From: Candidatus Vallotia laricis
Lineage (GTDB): Bacteria; Pseudomonadota; Gammaproteobacteria; Burkholderiales; Burkholderiaceae
DNA length: 64,000 nucleotides
Assembly (NCBI RefSeq): GCF_020541325.1
Contig: NZ_CP047399.1
Location: 682,001 to 746,000, forward strand
Direction: 5' to 3'
Part shown: positions 48,651-59,731 of the stretch, one piece after another
Layout: every line of letters begins with the position of its first letter
Position numbering within the stretch: position 1 is the first letter of the stretch
Translations under genes and position numbers: made by a program
Notes under the pieces: model-generated
Database searches by the model: none
Told to the model about the DNA's origin: nothing
What the model saw: the letters and a program-made list of their open reading frames with translations, nothing else

Positions 48651-50438
48651 ATGAATATTGAACGCAATAACGACTTAAGATCGGGCGATAAGCATAATCT
48701 TAAGTCAGCCATCTACCCTGACACACCAATACATGCATCAGATAAATCTGTTGCTAGCACATCGAATTTTATCCGCAATATCATCGATAACGATAGGCGA
48801 TCCGGTAAATGGGGGCAACGGGTTGAGACGCGCTTCCCACCGGAGCCAAACGGTTACCTACATATTGGTCACGCTAAAAGTATCTGCGCAAATTTCGGTA
48901 TCGCTCGAGACTATGGTGGTGTTTGCCATTTGCGTTTTGACGACACCAATCCAGAAAAAGAGGATATGGAGTATGTCAACTCAATAATTGATGCAATTCG
49001 ATGGCTTGGCTTTGATTGGAAAAGGGGGGATTGTGAGCATCTGTACTTTGCAAGCGATTACTACGATCAGCTGTTCACTTTTGCTGAACTACTCATCCAG
49101 CGTGGCAAGGTTTATGTAGATAGCCAAAACTCGGAGCAGATCCGTTCGACTCGCGGTACACTTACTATGCCGGGTATTCCATCACCATATCGTAATCGCA
49201 CTTCAGAGGAAAACTTGCGACTATTCCGCGAGATGAAAGCTGGAAAATTTACTGAAGGTGCCCATGTATTGCGTGCAAAGATCGATATGGAGTCGCCGAA
49301 TATTAATATGCGCGACCCGGTTATTTACCGAATCCGCTTTACTAGTCACTATCGCACCGGCGATACATGGTGTGTTTATCCGATGTACGACTACACACAT
49401 TGTATCTCCGATGCGCTAGAGAACATTACGCATTCATTATGCACACTTGAGTTTGAGGATCACCGGCCACTATATAACTGGTTTCTATCCGAGTTAACCG
49501 ATGCAGGTGTTTTTATCCGTCCTCTACCGCAGCAAATTGAGTTTTCTAGACTTAACCTGACGTATGTAATTACAAGCAAACGCAAGCTATTACAACTAGT
49601 TGAGGGAAAATATGTAGATGGATGGGATGATCCACGCATGCCGACGATCGCCGGGTTACGTCGACGGGGTTTTACGCCGGAGAGTATCCGTCTAATGTGC
49701 GAACGTACCGGGTTAACTAAAGTTAGTTCATGGATAGATTTCGGATTGCTCGAAGCAGCATTGCGTGAAGATCTAGACGAGAAGCATCCTAGAGCGATCG
49801 CCGTACTTGATCCACTTAAGCTTATTGTAGACAACTATCCAGAGGATAGTGAAGAAATATGCACCGCACCCGTGCATCCACACCACGCGGAGCGTGGTAC
49901 TAGGACTTTCCCGTTCTCTCGGGAACTGTGGATCGAGCGCTCTGACTTCAACGAGAAACCACCAAAGGGCTATTTTCGACTGTTTCCGGGCAATCGCGTG
50001 CGGCTTCGTTATGGTTTCGTTGTTGAATGTACTGGCGTAGACAAGGATAATAATAGCAATATTATTGCCGTACATTGCAACTATTTCTCAGATAGCAAAT
50101 CTGGCACCCAGGGTTCTAATAATTACAAGGTTAAAGGCAATATTCACTGGGTTAGCGCCGCGCATGCCTACTGCGCTGAAGTACGACTGTATGACAGGCT
50201 GTTTAAAGAGCCGCATCCAGATGCTAACGGTCGAGACTTTCTTGAGGCGCTCAACCCAAATGCAAAGCGTGTAGTAACCGCTTACCTAGAGCCTGGTGCA
50301 CAACAGTTTCTGCCTGAAGAACGAGCTCAGTTTGAGCGACACGGTTACTTTATTGCAGACCGAGTTAACTCGGTGCCGGGGAAACCGGTGTTCAACCGGA
50401 TTGTTAGCTTGCGAGATAGTTGGAGTACATCCTCATAG
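48651..50438 (+). CDS. glnS: Glutaminyl-tRNA synthetase
   Basis: Charges tRNA-Gln directly with glutamine. The 595-residue class I enzyme has RFPPEPNGYLHIGHAKSIC (HIGH at 71-74), HLRFDDTNPEKED, the family stretch EFSRLNLTYVITSKRKLLQL carrying the KMSKS-equivalent SKRK, and DGWDDPRMPTIAGLRRRG. Before the usual core start (SNFIRNIIDND) the protein carries about 37 residues, some 25 more than I remember in Burkholderia homologues, rich in polar residues. ATG at 48651 is the first start; a weak AGG lies 13 bases upstream. No GatCAB genes are seen in the window. Confidence 0.96.
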   Translation: MNIERNNDLRSGDKHNLKSAIYPDTPIHASDKSVASTSNFIRNIIDNDRRSGKWGQRVETRFPPEPNGYLHIGHAKSICANFGIARDYGGVCHLRFDDTNPEKEDMEYVNSIIDAIRWLGFDWKRGDCEHLYFASDYYDQLFTFAELLIQRGKVYVDSQNSEQIRSTRGTLTMPGIPSPYRNRTSEENLRLFREMKAGKFTEGAHVLRAKIDMESPNINMRDPVIYRIRFTSHYRTGDTWCVYPMYDYTHCISDALENITHSLCTLEFEDHRPLYNWFLSELTDAGVFIRPLPQQIEFSRLNLTYVITSKRKLLQLVEGKYVDGWDDPRMPTIAGLRRRGFTPESIRLMCERTGLTKVSSWIDFGLLEAALREDLDEKHPRAIAVLDPLKLIVDNYPEDSEEICTAPVHPHHAERGTRTFPFSRELWIERSDFNEKPPKGYFRLFPGNRVRLRYGFVVECTGVDKDNNSNIIAVHCNYFSDSKSGTQGSNNYKVKGNIHWVSAAHAYCAEVRLYDRLFKEPHPDANGRDFLEALNPNAKRVVTAYLEPGAQQFLPEERAQFERHGYFIADRVNSVPGKPVFNRIVSLRDSWSTSS

Positions 50439-51750
50439 CAGGAGGTTATGCCCCGGGAGAGGATATGGAGTTGTTGGTTGCATATTAAGACAACTATGTG
50501 CCCTTAAGGGTGCTATTGTCGGTGCTAGCCGGCTTCTGAATCAAGTTGTCTATCATCAGCGGAAAGCCATCTATTACTAATAGCGTAGACAATTTTCTTG
50601 TCCACCTCGTTCACTCTATTAAAATTAGAGTATCACGTAGGTAGCTGCGCTGTAATTAGATTATTAGGTTTGCTAACACAGGGGATATACACTTTTGGTC
50701 AGCAGAGGTTTCAATATTCGACAAATCGGTATATCGGGTGATCATATCATGATATACAGTGAGTCATTACTATCCAGTAGATAATTACCAAGATTAGTGT
50801 AAAAGAATTTACTGTATATACAGTACTTATCGGAAATTTTGTTCGGCTGAAGATGTTCTGGATGTTCTACCGGAGCGGTAATAATAGCTTTGACGTCATC
50901 TTAGTATGACTAAGTATGGCATTATACAGCGTTTTCCTAGTAATTATCTTACTAATGTGGATATCTTATTCACCATAAATTTTATTTCTAGCTTATATCA
51001 CTATAACTAGTGAGTGTTAGCAGAATGGTTATATCAGTTCTAGAATAACTTGCTTAGCGAAACTAGATAGTGCTGCCGAAGAATTCTTAAATAAGAGGGC
51101 TTCACTTTGTTAGATCATATAAAACTAGTTTTTTTCAAAAAAAGAACTTATGGGAAAGATGATGGAGCCCTCGAGTGAAGTAAAATGCAGTCGCCTCATC
51201 GAGAGGATGTCCTGGTACTAATTAATTTCTCGATGCTCTGGTACGACATACTCAAAGTCACTACTCTCCTCTGGAAAAAAGTAGGAGTACGATACTCGTA
51301 TGAAATACAGTATGTACACTAATTTATTAAGTGCTTTACTATAAAAAATCGGTGCATTCGATCTATCAACTCATTTTCAATATCAAGACGCTCGACTCGT
51401 TTTTATATTAAACTGATATCTAACCTGGAATCTAATAAGCAAATTCCTCTGGGGCTAATGAAGTAGCTACTTAATGTATATAGGTATTTAATAGGGCCAT
51501 AAGTCGAAGTTGCATTTATATTACTGCAGACCGCATAAATATCTATCTGAATACACGAACAGGGCAGCTCTCGAGTTGCCCAAAAGTTTGCTATCTCTCT
51601 AGCTGTAACCCTATTAAGAGATTATCTAAGCTCCTCAAATCGCAGGGTAACTTTTACAATGCTATTGATAGCAAGATAAACGTACTCTACGTACTCCTCA
51701 ATGAATTTGGAGTACGTAGATCTTAGAGTAGTCCCGTACGCTGTTCAGAT
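50439..51750. other. Non-coding island between glnS and tcdA
   Basis: About 1.3 kb with no credible gene. Just after glnS, AGGAGGTT precedes an ATG (about 50449), but the frame is only 20 codons long and matches nothing. A hairpin lies at 51686-51720. Confidence 0.55.
51686..51720 (-). terminator. Hairpin after tcdA
   Basis: Perfect 12-bp stem TCTACGTACTCC / GGAGTACGTAGA with an 11-base loop, about 30 bases after the tcdA stop on the minus strand. No strong U-run follows, so terminator function is only likely from position. Confidence 0.4.
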
Positions 51751-52593
51751 TTATATCCCCATATAACTGGAGGCTATAGTACATAGCACGTAGGCTGCCG
51801 CAGAAAAGCCAAAGCTTCCGGTTACGCAGACGCTGGATCCGAAGCCTGCGCAGTTGAGCCCACCTGACGCTAGGCTAGCCAAATCACCAGTTTCTGCTCG
51901 TGGATAAATTAACGGCTCATCAGAATAGACTGCCCGAATGTTAAATTTTTCTTTCGGCTGTCGTGAAAATCCGTAATGTTTTCTCAACTGCGCTCGCACC
52001 TTGCGTAATAGAGGATCTTGAATTGTATGAGCTAAATCATCAATACAAATACGCGCTGGATCAATCTTACCGCCAGCGCTACCTACTGTTACTAGCGGCA
52101 CTCGGTTCCGCATACACCATGCGATCAGTGCTGTCTTAGCCCGTGTGCTGTCAATAGCATCGACAATGAAGTCGCATTCAACATCCAGCAAAGTATCTAG
52201 ATTATCTGCCTCGATAAAGTCATCGATTTGCGTAATTATACACCGCGGATGGATTGCCTCGATCCGCTCGGTCATTGCATAGACCTTTGATTTTCCATAA
52301 TTAGCATTCAGTGCTTGAATTTGGCGATTTGTATTACTTTCCGAAACATGATCCATGTCAATCAGTGTTATGTGACCGATTGCATGGCGTGCTAGTGCTT
52401 CAGCCACCCACGAGCCAACTCCTCCGATACCTACAATTATAATATGAGAGCGCTCGAACTTCTGAAGGGAGACTGCACCATATAATCGCGATATGCCGCT
52501 AAATCGGCGTAGATAGTTTTCAGTTTTGAATTTCACGGTTTCTGGGGATGGGTCAGATATTTCATAACTTAACTCATATGCTATAAATAGCAC
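51751..52593 (-). CDS. tcdA: tRNA threonylcarbamoyladenosine dehydratase (TcdA/CsdL)
   Basis: E1-like (ThiF/MoeB fold) enzyme that uses ATP to cyclise t6A37 into ct6A on tRNAs reading ANN codons. The 280-residue product has FSGISRLYGAVSLQKFERSH, the nucleotide-binding IIVGIGGVGSWVAEALARH, LIDMDHVSESNTNRQIQAL, VDAIDSTRAKTALIAWC and the C-terminal GLNCAGFGSSVCVTGSFGF. The frame opens at GTG 52593 with about 25 extra N-terminal residues and no clear Shine-Dalgarno, so the true start may be further in. Its substrate modification needs TsaD, also in this window. It is divergent from pdxH. Confidence 0.9.
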   Translation of the reverse strand: MLFIAYELSYEISDPSPETVKFKTENYLRRFSGISRLYGAVSLQKFERSHIIIVGIGGVGSWVAEALARHAIGHITLIDMDHVSESNTNRQIQALNANYGKSKVYAMTERIEAIHPRCIITQIDDFIEADNLDTLLDVECDFIVDAIDSTRAKTALIAWCMRNRVPLVTVGSAGGKIDPARICIDDLAHTIQDPLLRKVRAQLRKHYGFSRQPKEKFNIRAVYSDEPLIYPRAETGDLASLASGGLNCAGFGSSVCVTGSFGFSAAAYVLCTIASSYMGI

Positions 52594-52763
52594 AGAATAA
52601 ATATGGTATAACTTTTGGAGGAAAAAGAGATACTGACAGGTGCAATGCGATATAGAGTAAACATATACTCTACTATGTATCCCATAGCAGCCGACTTATC
52701 GATCAGGTGGGCTACTATCATCGTTTGTCGATATAATATAATTATAGTAGGCATTTATATAAA

Positions 52764-53402
52764 ATGATCTCCCTCTTTGATATACGAAAAAACTATATGC
52801 TTGGCACATTATCAGAAGCCGATATCCATGCTGATCCGATTAAGCAGTTTGAGATCTGGTTTGAACAAGCCATCTGTGCCAAACTTCCCGAACCGAATAC
52901 AATGACACTATCTACCGTTGATGAGCGTGCTCGTCCAAATGCACGTACCGTTCTAATTAAGGGAGTCGATGTACAAGGTTTTACGTTTTTTACTAATTAT
53001 CAGAGTCAGAAAGGTCTCGAACTAGCATGCAACCCTCACGCTACTCTGCTTTTTTATTGGATCGCACTAGAAAGACAAGTCCGCATCAAGGGAAAAGTAA
53101 GTAAAATTATCGACAAAGAAAGCGATACTTATTTTACATCTCGCCCTCTTAGTTCCCGAATTGGAGCGTGGGCTTCTAGGCAAAGCTCGGTTTTACACAA
53201 TCGAGAGACGCTAGAGGCGCGTGTAGCATACTTCACGGCAAGGTTTGGAAATAACCCACCTCGACCCCCACACTGGGGCGGCTACCGGCTAGTCCCAGAC
53301 GAAGTCGAGTTTTGGCAAGGACGACCCTCACGGCTACACGATCGAATTCAGTACCTACGCAATCTAGACAATACATGGAAGACTATGCGCTTATCTCCAT
53401 GA
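52764..53402 (+). CDS. pdxH: Pyridoxine/pyridoxamine 5'-phosphate oxidase
   Basis: FMN enzyme that oxidises pyridoxine- or pyridoxamine-phosphate to pyridoxal phosphate. The 212-residue product is full length: [76 protein letters not shown], and the C-terminal signature [20 protein letters not shown]. The start at 52764 follows an A/T-rich leader without a strong ribosome site. Monocistronic; converges on glmM across about 515 bases. Confidence 0.95.
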   Translation: MISLFDIRKNYMLGTLSEADIHADPIKQFEIWFEQAICAKLPEPNTMTLSTVDERARPNARTVLIKGVDVQGFTFFTNYQSQKGLELACNPHATLLFYWIALERQVRIKGKVSKIIDKESDTYFTSRPLSSRIGAWASRQSSVLHNRETLEARVAYFTARFGNNPPRPPHWGGYRLVPDEVEFWQGRPSRLHDRIQYLRNLDNTWKTMRLSP

Positions 53403-53917
53403 ATCCATCGACTATGTTCTATTGATCTATGAATCTAGATCTTGCTAGGTTAGCTCATCGAGCTATGAATTTTGTATTAAATAATTATTTATTTTGACTT
53501 TTTATTAGAAATATTTTACATATAGAAAAATATAGTCATTCATACGCATATTCTAAAAATAGAAAAAATAAAACATAGTAAAAATAAATGAAATATTCTT
53601 CCCGGGAAGATATCATCAATCATGATCCGCTTGTAAACAAGCTATGTTAACAACCTTAGTAATGCACAGCAGTTGCGATTTAGATAAAATCTAGGCAGTG
53701 TGTAACCTACAAAGTCTTGTCTCACACTATAGCAGTCTAATTGACTGTATCACATCAATTTGATAATCTACCGCTTGCAGCTCTAGCAGCTGACCTCATA
53801 GTTCTTAACTCTTGAGAGGTATTAGATCCTACTTATATTAATCAGCAGTACGAATGTGTTAATCGCGCTATGGAATCTGGCTTAGTATTTAGCTCTTTCA
53901 CTACGCTACTAGTACAC
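53403..53917. other. Intergenic region between pdxH and glmM
   Basis: About 515 AT-rich bases between two convergent genes. Two weak small hairpins follow pdxH (TAGCTC-atc-GAGCTA near 53453), without a U-run. No gene seen. Confidence 0.5.
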
Positions 53918-55282
53918 TTAACTAAGTTGTACGCCACACTCACCTCGTGCAACTCCAGCAATAGCATGAGCATAAATGCTTGCTTTATCTAACTGCTGTG
54001 CTTCAACCATTACTCGTAGCACCGGTTCAGTACCAGAAGCACGGATTAGCACTCGTCCAGACTGGCCTAGTGCTTTCTCAACCTGAGCAACAGCCTTACG
54101 AATCGCGAAGTTATTTCGCCAGTCAGTACCAGGTAACATTTGTACGTTGACTAACGTTTGTGGAAATAAAGTTAGCCCGCTAAGCAATTGAGCTAGCATC
54201 TGGCCACTACGCTTAATTGCTGCAAGGACCAGTAGCGCGGATACAATTCCGTCACCAGTCGTATGGCGGTCTAGAGATAGGATATGTCCCGAGCCTTCGG
54301 CACCAAGCTGCCAACCTCGTTCAAGTAGCTGCTCTAAGATATAACGATCACCTACAGCAGCACGTACGAATTTAATGCCAAGTCGCTGCAATGCGATTTC
54401 TACGGCTAAATTCGTCATTAGAGTGCCAACTGCTCCTGGCACTGATCCATGCGTGACTATACGGTCCTTCAAGAGTATATATAAGAGCTCATCGCCGTTA
54501 TATAGACGGCCGGTCGCATCGACAACCTTTAATCGGTCTGCGTCGCCGTCTAGCGCGATACCTAAATCTGCATGATTAGCACGTACCGTAGCAACTAGCA
54601 TATTAGGTTCAGCCGAATCACCCTCGTCATTAATATTAAAACCATTCGGAGAAATACCGAGCGATACGACCTCAGCTCCAAGCTCATGAAATACATGCGG
54701 CGCGATTTGATATGCCGCACCGTTCGCACAATCAACGACAAGTTTTAGTCCGTGCAAGTTAAATTCGGCCGGAAATGTACCCTTACAAAACTCAATATAT
54801 CGTCCTGCTGCATCATTAAGTCGATATGCTTTTCCAAGCTTCTCGGAGGGTACACAAGCCATCGGTTGTGCGATCTGGTTTTCAATTGCATATTCAATCT
54901 CATCTGGAAGTTTATTACCGTGGCTCGAAAAAAACTTAATACCGTTATCATAATAAGGGTTATGTGATGCGCTGATCACAACGCCAGCAGCTAGACGTAG
55001 CGTTCGTGTTAGGTAGGCAATTCCCGGTGTAGGTATTGGTCCAGCTAGCATTACATCGATACCGGCTGCAAAAAAACCAGCTTCTAAAGCTGCCTCGAGC
55101 ATATAACCTGAAACCCGTGTGTCCTTTCCGATTAATACGGTTAGTCGCTCACTACACATAGTATTTACTCCGGATAATACCTTGCCCACTGAATATCCAA
55201 GACGAAGCATAAAATCTGGAGTAATAGGTTGTTCGCCTACCTTACCGCGGATACCATCCGTACCGAAATAACGACGAATCAT
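53918..55282 (-). CDS. glmM: Phosphoglucosamine mutase
   Basis: Interconverts glucosamine-6-phosphate and glucosamine-1-phosphate for peptidoglycan and LPS. The 454-residue product has the start [17 protein letters not shown], the phosphoserine loop [18 protein letters not shown] with catalytic Ser106, the metal loop [13 protein letters not shown], the sugar-specificity loop [12 protein letters not shown] and the phosphate-binding [18 protein letters not shown] lies eight bases before the ATG. It follows folP after 56 bases on the same strand, the common folP-glmM pairing. Confidence 0.97.
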   Translation of the reverse strand: MIRRYFGTDGIRGKVGEQPITPDFMLRLGYSVGKVLSGVNTMCSERLTVLIGKDTRVSGYMLEAALEAGFFAAGIDVMLAGPIPTPGIAYLTRTLRLAAGVVISASHNPYYDNGIKFFSSHGNKLPDEIEYAIENQIAQPMACVPSEKLGKAYRLNDAAGRYIEFCKGTFPAEFNLHGLKLVVDCANGAAYQIAPHVFHELGAEVVSLGISPNGFNINDEGDSAEPNMLVATVRANHADLGIALDGDADRLKVVDATGRLYNGDELLYILLKDRIVTHGSVPGAVGTLMTNLAVEIALQRLGIKFVRAAVGDRYILEQLLERGWQLGAEGSGHILSLDRHTTGDGIVSALLVLAAIKRSGQMLAQLLSGLTLFPQTLVNVQMLPGTDWRNNFAIRKAVAQVEKALGQSGRVLIRASGTEPVLRVMVEAQQLDKASIYAHAIAGVARGECGVQLS

Positions 55283-55338
55283 ATCAGACGCCTCTTTCTC
55301 ATACTACACAACACTATCATAGATATGCCTAGCATCGA

Positions 55339-56253
55339 TTACAATTTATTATTGCTCATCACATGCATAGATTGAGCGTGGTACCATGGACGTCCATTTA
55401 TCGCTTGCCAAACCTTTAATGCATCCACTGTTGGCGCAACATCGTGTACACGTACAATCGCTGCCCCTCTATCGATTGCAGCTAGCATACCAGCAAGACT
55501 ACCAGCTATTCGCTGCTTCGGTACTCTACGACCTGTAGCTGCGCCGATCATTGACTTACGTGATAGCCCCACGAGAGTCGGCACACCAGTAGGTATAGCA
55601 CGCGGCAACTCACGCAGTAGCGTAAAGTTGTGCTGAGCCGTCTTGCCAAAACCAAATCCTGGATCAACACAGAGCCGGTTCGAAGCGATTCCGGCTTGCT
55701 CTAGTGAACAAATGCGCTCGTTGAGAAAGTCGCGGACATTTGCACTAATGTCGTGGTACTGCGGTTTATGTTGCATTGTACTGGGTGCGCCTTGCATGTG
55801 TACCACACATAGCCCACAAAAAGTGTCTCGCACTGCATCAAGCGCGCCTGGCTGACGAAGTCCCCGGATATCATTAATAAAGTCTACGCCGACATTAAGT
55901 GCAGCACGCATTACCTGAGGCTTGTACGTATCAATTGATATTGGCACACCCGCATTAAGTAACTTTTCAATCAGAAATAGTACACGTTCTAATTCCTTGT
56001 CAAGCGTAACTAACGGTGCGCCAGGCCGCGTTGATTCACCACCGATGTCAATTATGTCCGCCCCTTCGTCAATCATCTGATGAGCTCGTGCATATGCAGT
56101 GTTATAATTGACGAAACACCCACCATCAGAGAACGAATCTGGCGTCACATTCAAAATACCCATTATTAGAGGCCGTGCCAGTTTCAGCTTGAAGCGACCA
56201 CATTGTAATATCGCGCCGTTAGCTGAACTAATCTTTTTAAAGGTATTAGACAT
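55339..56253 (-). CDS. folP: Dihydropteroate synthase
   Basis: Joins p-aminobenzoate to the pterin in folate synthesis. The product (about 304 residues) has PLIMGILNVTPDSFSDGGCF, ADIIDIGGESTRPGAP, VPISIDTYKP, VDPGFGFGK, GLSRKSMIGA and the final IVRVHDVAPTVDALKVWQAI, all TIM-barrel active-site elements. The frame also opens at ATG 56271; 56253 (MSNTF) is chosen because GGAG lies 12 bases before it, while 56271 has none. It lies between ftsH and glmM; a terminator at 56283 separates it from ftsH. Confidence 0.94.
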   Translation of the reverse strand: MSNTFKKISSANGAILQCGRFKLKLARPLIMGILNVTPDSFSDGGCFVNYNTAYARAHQMIDEGADIIDIGGESTRPGAPLVTLDKELERVLFLIEKLLNAGVPISIDTYKPQVMRAALNVGVDFINDIRGLRQPGALDAVRDTFCGLCVVHMQGAPSTMQHKPQYHDISANVRDFLNERICSLEQAGIASNRLCVDPGFGFGKTAQHNFTLLRELPRAIPTGVPTLVGLSRKSMIGAATGRRVPKQRIAGSLAGMLAAIDRGAAIVRVHDVAPTVDALKVWQAINGRPWYHAQSMHVMSNNKL

Positions 56254-56282
56254 TAAAAAACATGTCTCCATAAAAAAATGAC

Positions 56283-56314
56283 AAAAGGCTGGTGATTAAT
56301 TCACCAGCCTTTTT
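56283..56314 (-). terminator. Intrinsic terminator after ftsH
   Basis: A 13-base arm AAAAGGCTGGTGA pairs with TCACCAGCCTTTT around TTAAT, giving a U-rich 3' side on either strand. It begins 14 bases after the ftsH stop and precedes the folP start. Confidence 0.85.
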
Positions 56315-56327
56315 AAAAACCGATTGG

Positions 56328-58220
56328 TTACGCGGGAGTTACTGAGCCCGTCTCAGGCTTTACCTCAATGCATCCATCCGTATCGCTGCTTGTAATTCCA
56401 CCGGACGGTGGAGGTAAATTATTTGGCGGAAGAGGGTCATTTCCAGACATAATATTGTTGATCTGGTCGGCGTCAATTGTTTCCCATTCACGTAGTGCTT
56501 TAACCATTCTCTCAACTTTCTCTCGGTTCTCCCCGAGAAGTCTACAAGCTAGCGTATATTGCTCATCAAGAATTCGGCGAATCTCTGTGTCGACTTTCTG
56601 TTGCGTTGCCTCGGAAACTGAGCGTGCTGAGATTCTACCAAACATGCCATCCTGCTCAGTATCAATATAAACCATTGTCCCCAGAACATCGGACATGCCG
56701 TAGCGTGTTACCATATCACGAGCCATCTTGGTTGCTCGCTCAAAGTCATTCGACGCACCAGTAGACATCGAATTTAAGAAAACTTGTTCGGCGGCCCTTC
56801 CGCCGAACAAGATCGTAATCTCTTCGAGCATCTTATTACGATATAGATTAATGCGATCATGCTCAGGCAACTGCCATGTGACTCCCAGAGCCCAGCCGCG
56901 TGGCATAATCGTCACCTTGTGCACTGGATCGGCATTCGGTAGAAGTTTTGCTATGACCGCATGGCCCGACTCATGATACGCAATATTTCGACGCTCTTCT
57001 TCACGCATCACAGCTGACTTTCGCTCTGGACCCATGAAGATCTTATCTTTAGCATCCTCAAAATCCTGCATTTCAACGCTACGCTTGCTCCGACGTGCAG
57101 CAAATAGGGCCGCCTCATTCACTAGGTTCGCAAGGTCTGCGCCAGAAAAACCTGGCGTGCCGCGTGCTACTACTGAAGCATCAACATCGTTTGAAATAGG
57201 TACTTTGCGCAGATGGACTTTCAGAATCTGTTCTCGTCCACGAATATCCGGTAAACCAACGTAGACCTGACGATCGAAACGTCCAGGCCGCAGTAGTGCT
57301 TTATCGAGCACATCGGAACGATTTGTCGCGGCAATTACAATTACACCAGAATTAGCCTCGAAGCCATCCATTTCGACTAACATCTGATTTAGCGTTTGTT
57401 CGCGTTCATCATTTCCACCGCCCATACCCGCACCGCGATGACGCCCAACTGCGTCGATTTCATCGATAAATATAATGCATGGCGCGTGCTTCTTAGCCCG
57501 TTCAAACATGTCTCGCACACGTGCGGCACCAACACCGACGAACATTTCAACAAAATCCGAGCCCGAAATACTAAAGAATGGTACTTTAGCCTCACCTGCA
57601 ATCGCACGTGCTAGCAGTGTTTTTCCGGTTCCAGGTGGCCCAATAAGTAACACGCCGCATGGAATACGACCCCCCAGCTTCTGGAATTTTAATGGATCGC
57701 TTAGAAAGTCGACTAGTTCATATACTTCATCTTTTGCCTCATCACATCCTGCGACGTCAGTAAAATTCACAGCATTGTTATTTTCATCAATTAATCGCGC
57801 ACGCGACTTGCCGAACGAAAATGCCCCACCCTTACCGCCGCTCTGCATCTGTCGCATCACGTAAAACCAGAATCCAATTATTAAGATCGTCGGACCAAGG
57901 TAGTACAACGCGGATACTAATACGCTTGGCTCACCATCGGCTTTTCCGCTAACCTGCACACCATACTTCATTAAATCACCGACCATCCAAATGTCACCAG
58001 GCGACACAATCTGGTATTGTTGACCCTGAGTAAGAGTAATATCGAGGTTTCGGCCCTGAACAATGACGCTCTTAATTTTACCGTTCTTCGCGTCATTCAT
58101 GAACTGTGAATACGTGACGCCGTCCTCGACATGAGTCTTGTCAAGCTGCCTGAAAATCGTAAATAGCACGAGTGCGATGACTAGCCAAACCGCTGCCTTG
58201 GAAAACATTTTGTTGTTCAA
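56328..58220 (-). CDS. ftsH: ATP-dependent zinc metalloprotease FtsH
   Basis: Membrane-anchored AAA+ protease for quality control and turnover of regulators. The 630-residue product has two membrane spans (residues about 9-23 and 103-121), Walker A GPPGTGKT (194-201), Walker [13 protein letters not shown], the second region of homology ([20 protein letters not shown]) and the zinc site HESGH. The start is TTG at 58220-58218, strongly supported by AAAGGAGT six bases before it. Cys188 stands in [10 protein letters not shown] where homologues I recall have a basic residue. The tail ends in a Pro/Gly-rich segment. rlmE lies upstream on the same strand, as usual. Confidence 0.96.
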   Translation of the reverse strand: MNNKMFSKAAVWLVIALVLFTIFRQLDKTHVEDGVTYSQFMNDAKNGKIKSVIVQGRNLDITLTQGQQYQIVSPGDIWMVGDLMKYGVQVSGKADGEPSVLVSALYYLGPTILIIGFWFYVMRQMQSGGKGGAFSFGKSRARLIDENNNAVNFTDVAGCDEAKDEVYELVDFLSDPLKFQKLGGRIPCGVLLIGPPGTGKTLLARAIAGEAKVPFFSISGSDFVEMFVGVGAARVRDMFERAKKHAPCIIFIDEIDAVGRHRGAGMGGGNDEREQTLNQMLVEMDGFEANSGVIVIAATNRSDVLDKALLRPGRFDRQVYVGLPDIRGREQILKVHLRKVPISNDVDASVVARGTPGFSGADLANLVNEAALFAARRSKRSVEMQDFEDAKDKIFMGPERKSAVMREEERRNIAYHESGHAVIAKLLPNADPVHKVTIMPRGWALGVTWQLPEHDRINLYRNKMLEEITILFGGRAAEQVFLNSMSTGASNDFERATKMARDMVTRYGMSDVLGTMVYIDTEQDGMFGRISARSVSEATQQKVDTEIRRILDEQYTLACRLLGENREKVERMVKALREWETIDADQINNIMSGNDPLPPNNLPPPSGGITSSDTDGCIEVKPETGSVTPA

Positions 58221-58354
58221 CGCACGACTCCTTTACTCATATAGGACGGCATCCGACTTATAGCCTAAATTTTATAACTTTAGGTATTCTAATCTAGCCC
58301 ATCCTCTCTAGCCGTAGCAATTGACTCTCAACTAGATAGCAAAAAACCTAAAGC

Positions 58355-58385
58355 GTTTCGGCATTGCGCTGTGCAATGCCGAAAC
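58355..58385 (-). terminator. Hairpin between rlmE and ftsH
   Basis: Perfect 13-bp stem GTTTCGGCATTGC / GCAATGCCGAAAC with loop GCTGT. On the minus strand a T-run comes eight bases after the stem (GCTTTAGGTTTTTT). It may end rlmE transcripts or protect the mRNA. Confidence 0.5.
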
Positions 58386-58416
58386 AGCACACTATCTAAG
58401 ATTGATATCATTATAT

Positions 58417-59067
58417 TCATGCTCGCGAATTCTTCAGTCCTCGACCAAGAATAAATATTTCTGAAGATTTGTCGCGAGAAGCTTTCGGTTTACGCGATAC
58501 CACACTTCTGAAGTGATGCTTAAATCGCTCGACGATCTGACTGTATCTACTGCCATGAAAACACTTAACTAATAGTGCCCCGTTTAGTATTAAGTAATCT
58601 TGTGCAAACTCAATCGCCAAATCGCATACGTGCTCAATCTGCGCCGCATCTGCTACCTGGATACCCGACAGGTTGGGGGCTATGTCCGAAATTACAAGAT
58701 CTATTGTGCGGCCATTAATAGCCCTTACTAGCTGCGTTAGTGCTACATCGTTTCGAAAGTCTCCCTGAATAAATTTCACGTTGGAGATAGGCTCCATTGG
58801 CAATATATCTAATGCAATAATCGTTCCATTTATTCCGCTATCAGCACGGCAATAGCTAGATACCAACCTATTCCGCGCATATTGACTCCAACTTCCAGGT
58901 GCAGAGCCTAGATCGACAATTACCTGTCCAGGTTGAATTAGATGATCTTGTTCATCGATTTCTTTAAGTTTATACACGGATCGTGCTCGATATCCTTCAA
59001 TATGCGCGCGCTTGACATACGGATCATTAATATGATTATGCAACCATGATTGATTAAATTTAGGCAT
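58417..59067 (-). CDS. rlmE: 23S rRNA 2'-O-ribose U2552 methyltransferase
   Basis: SAM-dependent methyltransferase modifying U2552 of 23S rRNA in the A loop, a late step in 50S maturation. The 216-residue product has [20 protein letters not shown], the SAM-binding [35 protein letters not shown] and a catalytic lysine in ALLVKCFHG; the C-terminus [18 protein letters not shown] is typical. ATG at 59067 gives MPKFNQSW; no clear ribosome site. It is divergent from yhbY and upstream of ftsH, the standard neighbourhood. Confidence 0.95.
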   Translation of the reverse strand: MPKFNQSWLHNHINDPYVKRAHIEGYRARSVYKLKEIDEQDHLIQPGQVIVDLGSAPGSWSQYARNRLVSSYCRADSGINGTIIALDILPMEPISNVKFIQGDFRNDVALTQLVRAINGRTIDLVISDIAPNLSGIQVADAAQIEHVCDLAIEFAQDYLILNGALLVKCFHGSRYSQIVERFKHHFRSVVSRKPKASRDKSSEIFILGRGLKNSRA

Positions 59068-59147
59068 AAAAATTCAAATTTAGTTCGAGTAACAGCTTTT
59101 GGGCGGATAATAAGCTCTTTAGCTCCCGCTTGTCACACTCAATCTAT

Positions 59148-59630
59148 ATGCCTGCTCTTACCCTCTCATCCTCTGAACGTACTGTTCTACGCTCGCAAGT
59201 TCATGCGCTAAAGCCAACTGTCCTAATAGGCTCAAGCGGCTTAACAGATGCAGTAATCAATGAGATTAATATACAGTTAAAAGCGCAGGAGCTAATTATA
59301 ATCCGAGTACTCAGTGGTAATCCCTTAGCTTTCTGCAACAAAATCTGTGATCGTCTATCAGCGGCATCTATTCAGCATATCGGCAAGCTACTTGCTATCT
59401 GGAAGCCGCAATGTGCTGATAATACCCTCTCTACTACGAGCCGTAATACAACGAGAATTTATGCCGCACCGCGTGTTGTTAAAATTGTAAAACTATCTAG
59501 CGCAACACGGCGCCCAAAACCATATTGGATCAAAGTGCTTAGTAATGAACGCCTTACCTCCGATGGTAATGTCAAAAAAGCGAAAAGGCGACAGATCAGT
59601 CTGAAGCGCCAGTATCAATTCAAAAAGTAG
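59148..59630 (+). CDS. yhbY: CRM-domain RNA-binding protein YhbY
   Basis: Small RNA-binding protein associated with pre-50S ribosomes. The product (160 residues) has the CRM core LRSQVHALKPTVLIGSSGLT, VINEINIQLKAQELIIIRV and IQHIGKLLAIWKP, with the GxxG-type loop as GSSG. After residue 90 comes a variable, basic tail (KAKRRQISLKRQYQFKK). The frame starts six codons earlier at 59130, but MPALTLSSSE at 59148 matches homologues. Divergent from rlmE; 80-base shared promoter region. Confidence 0.9.
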   Translation: MPALTLSSSERTVLRSQVHALKPTVLIGSSGLTDAVINEINIQLKAQELIIIRVLSGNPLAFCNKICDRLSAASIQHIGKLLAIWKPQCADNTLSTTSRNTTRIYAAPRVVKIVKLSSATRRPKPYWIKVLSNERLTSDGNVKKAKRRQISLKRQYQFKK

Positions 59631-59731
59631 GCGGAATTTATCTGATAACGAAGTTAGCTATCCTAAACGCAATAATCTATGGCATGCTGACCATACAAAG
59701 GATAGCTAATCGAATAAACATTTTAGCAAAT

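Noticed and set aside
50449..50510. Mini-ORF with AGGAGGTT right after glnS
   Set aside because: Only about 20 codons, spacing to the ATG too short, no similarity.
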